A stretch of DNA of 5,766 bases from UBA9630 sp037137555 (GTDB lineage: Bacteria > Patescibacteriota > Minisyncoccia > Moranbacterales > UBA2206), in the NCBI GenBank assembly GCA_037137555.1, contig JBAXKA010000058.1, positions 1-5,766 of the forward strand. The letters are read 5' to 3'. The position numbers and the translations under genes are program-made. The notes below the pieces were generated by a model. That model was not told the origin of the DNA and did no database searches. It saw only the letters and a list, made by a program, of their open reading frames with translations. Within the stretch, counting starts at the first letter, position 1, and each line of letters starts with the position of its first letter. Below, piece after piece: positions 4,606 to 5,766 of the stretch.

Positions 4606-5766
4606 ATGTTTTATTCGGAAACACTCCTGAAAGATATTCCCAAAATTACTCCCAAATATTTTAAGGCACTTGAAAAACTCAATTTGCTTTCTGTCCAAGA
4701 TTTTTTATTTTATCTACCTTTTCGTTATGATGACTTCTCGGAAACCGTAACACTTTCCAGCGAATACATAAATTCTGTTGTAACTGTCTCGGCTGTTGTA
4801 ACAAAAACAAAATTAAATCGTATTTTTAAACGGAAACTGACGATTGCTGAAATTTATTTGGAAGATGAAAATCAAACTCCCCTAAAAGCTGTATGGTTTA
4901 ATCAACCATTTATCATAGAGTCCTTGCCTGTTGGCACTGAAGTTCGTCTTTCGGGAAAATTAGAAACAAAAGGTAAATATTTCACGCTAGCCAATCCCGC
5001 TTGGGAAAAAGCTTCGCGTGAAAAAACTAACACCGGTCAACTTGTTCCAATCTATTCAGAAACGCCAGGTATTACTTCTAAATGGATTCGTTGGCAGATG
5101 AAAATTTTTCTGGAAAAAAATCCCGACTTACCAGATTTTGTGCCGGATGATCTTCGCAAAAAATTGCATCTCTACACTTTAATTTCTGCCTTAAAACAAA
5201 TTCATTTTCCCGAAAATCAAGAAAAATTATTGATTGCACAAAAAACTTTTGCTTTTCGTGAAATGTTTTTAATGCAACTCAAAGCTTTGCAAATGAAAAG
5301 TATTTGGGAAACACAAACTGCCACTAATTTCAAACTTGCTGAAAATTTAATTAAAAAATTTATTCAAAATTTGCCTTTTGAATTAACTAACGCTCAAAAA
5401 AAAGCTTCTTCTGAAATTCTCAAAGATTTAGAAAAATCCATTCCCATGAATCGCTTGCTCAATGGCGATGTGGGAGCGGGCAAAACAATTGTGGCAGCAA
5501 TTTCTTCGCTCAATGTTCTTTCTCAAAATTGCCAAGTCGCTATCCTAGCTCCAACCGAAGTGCTGGCTTTGCAACATTTTGAAAGTTTTTGCCAATTATT
5601 TAAAAATTATAATTTTAATATTGCATTATTAACTAGTTCGTATAAATTAACCTGTGCTTGTCATTCTGCCATAAAAAAAATTACTCGCGAGCAAATGCTA
5701 GAAAAATTAACCAACGGCGAAATAAATTTAGTCATCGGCACGCATGCCATTATTCAAAAAGATGTC
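4606..5766 (+). CDS. recG: ATP-dependent DNA helicase RecG, N-terminal part
   Basis: The first 387 codons of RecG, the monomeric superfamily 2 helicase that remodels stalled forks and Holliday junctions; the frame is open at the right edge, so the C-terminal half is missing. Domains in order: an N-terminal stretch opening IPKITPKYFKALEKLNL (11-27) and FLFYLPFRYDD; the OB-fold wedge (about 50-140) with WFNQPF (97-102) and NPAWEK (130-135); the linker LVPIYSETPGITSKWIR (146-162); then helicase lobe 1. Lobe 1 shows the LTNAQ element (260-264), Walker A GDVGAGKT (287-294), motif Ia APTEVLALQH (315-324) and GTHAIIQ (378-384). The DEQH Walker B box should lie just past the edge. A segment between LLTSS (341-345) and GTHAI is about ten residues longer than usual and includes C350, C352 and H353. 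The ATG at 4606 gives the family N terminus. No Shine-Dalgarno sequence is visible; TAAATT (4593-4598) seven bases before the ATG could be a weak -10. Confidence 0.95.
   Translation, partial: MFYSETLLKDIPKITPKYFKALEKLNLLSVQDFLFYLPFRYDDFSETVTLSSEYINSVVTVSAVVTKTKLNRIFKRKLTIAEIYLEDENQTPLKAVWFNQPFIIESLPVGTEVRLSGKLETKGKYFTLANPAWEKASREKTNTGQLVPIYSETPGITSKWIRWQMKIFLEKNPDLPDFVPDDLRKKLHLYTLISALKQIHFPENQEKLLIAQKTFAFREMFLMQLKALQMKSIWETQTATNFKLAENLIKKFIQNLPFELTNAQKKASSEILKDLEKSIPMNRLLNGDVGAGKTIVAAISSLNVLSQNCQVAILAPTEVLALQHFESFCQLFKNYNFNIALLTSSYKLTCACHSAIKKITREQMLEKLTNGEINLVIGTHAIIQKDV

Noticed and set aside
1..5766. TGA recoded to glycine, as in some Patescibacteria
   Set aside because: All five complete genes close on TAA or TAG at expected family ends, and no family motif requires reading through TGA.
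1..5766. CRISPR array, insertion sequence, phage or defence module
   Set aside because: No repeat-spacer pattern, no terminal inverted repeats and no transposase, integrase or nuclease genes are visible; the genes are housekeeping types.

Overview
This AT-rich window looks like ordinary chromosomal DNA from a small-genome bacterium. The best guess is the Candidate Phyla Radiation (Patescibacteria, perhaps a Parcubacteria-like lineage). The reasons are a shortened phosphoglycerate kinase, compact spacing, a two-helix membrane protein of a type I associate with those genomes, a tRNA without encoded CCA, and genes with almost no leader or Shine-Dalgarno sequence. The lineage is an inference from style, not from a marker gene. 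All complete genes end in TAA or TAG and read cleanly with the standard code, so nothing points to TGA recoding.

Layout from left to right. Positions 1-71 hold no gene, but carry a leftward promoter-like site for a gene outside the window. Positions 72-1115 (minus) encode a compact phosphoglycerate kinase with its own extended -10 promoter. Positions 1176-1201 form a strong intrinsic terminator that closes a leftward three-gene operon: a TrhP-like U32 tRNA-hydroxylation protein (3826 down to 2594), an HD-domain phosphohydrolase (2562 down to 1573), and a small zinc-ribbon-like protein of unknown function (1544 down to 1209). Diverging from that operon is a rightward gene for a two-helix membrane protein (3891-4448). 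Its promoter and the operon promoter are back to back with overlapping -35 boxes. A minus-strand tRNA-Arg with anticodon GCG lies at 4470-4542. From 4606 to the right edge runs the first 387 codons of recG, the branch-migration helicase; its end is outside the window.

The genes are housekeeping in character: glycolysis, wobble-base modification, nucleotide hydrolysis, translation and DNA repair. I see no phage, transposon, CRISPR, toxin-antitoxin or defence module. The most informative signals are regulatory. A recurrent TGC plus TAnAnT extended -10 occurs four times, and in two cases the predicted start of transcription falls on or next to the start codon, so those messages are probably leaderless. 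Secondary points are the non-canonical residues in the kinase active site, the GCG anticodon, and the uncharacterised small protein that alone carries a near-perfect Shine-Dalgarno sequence.
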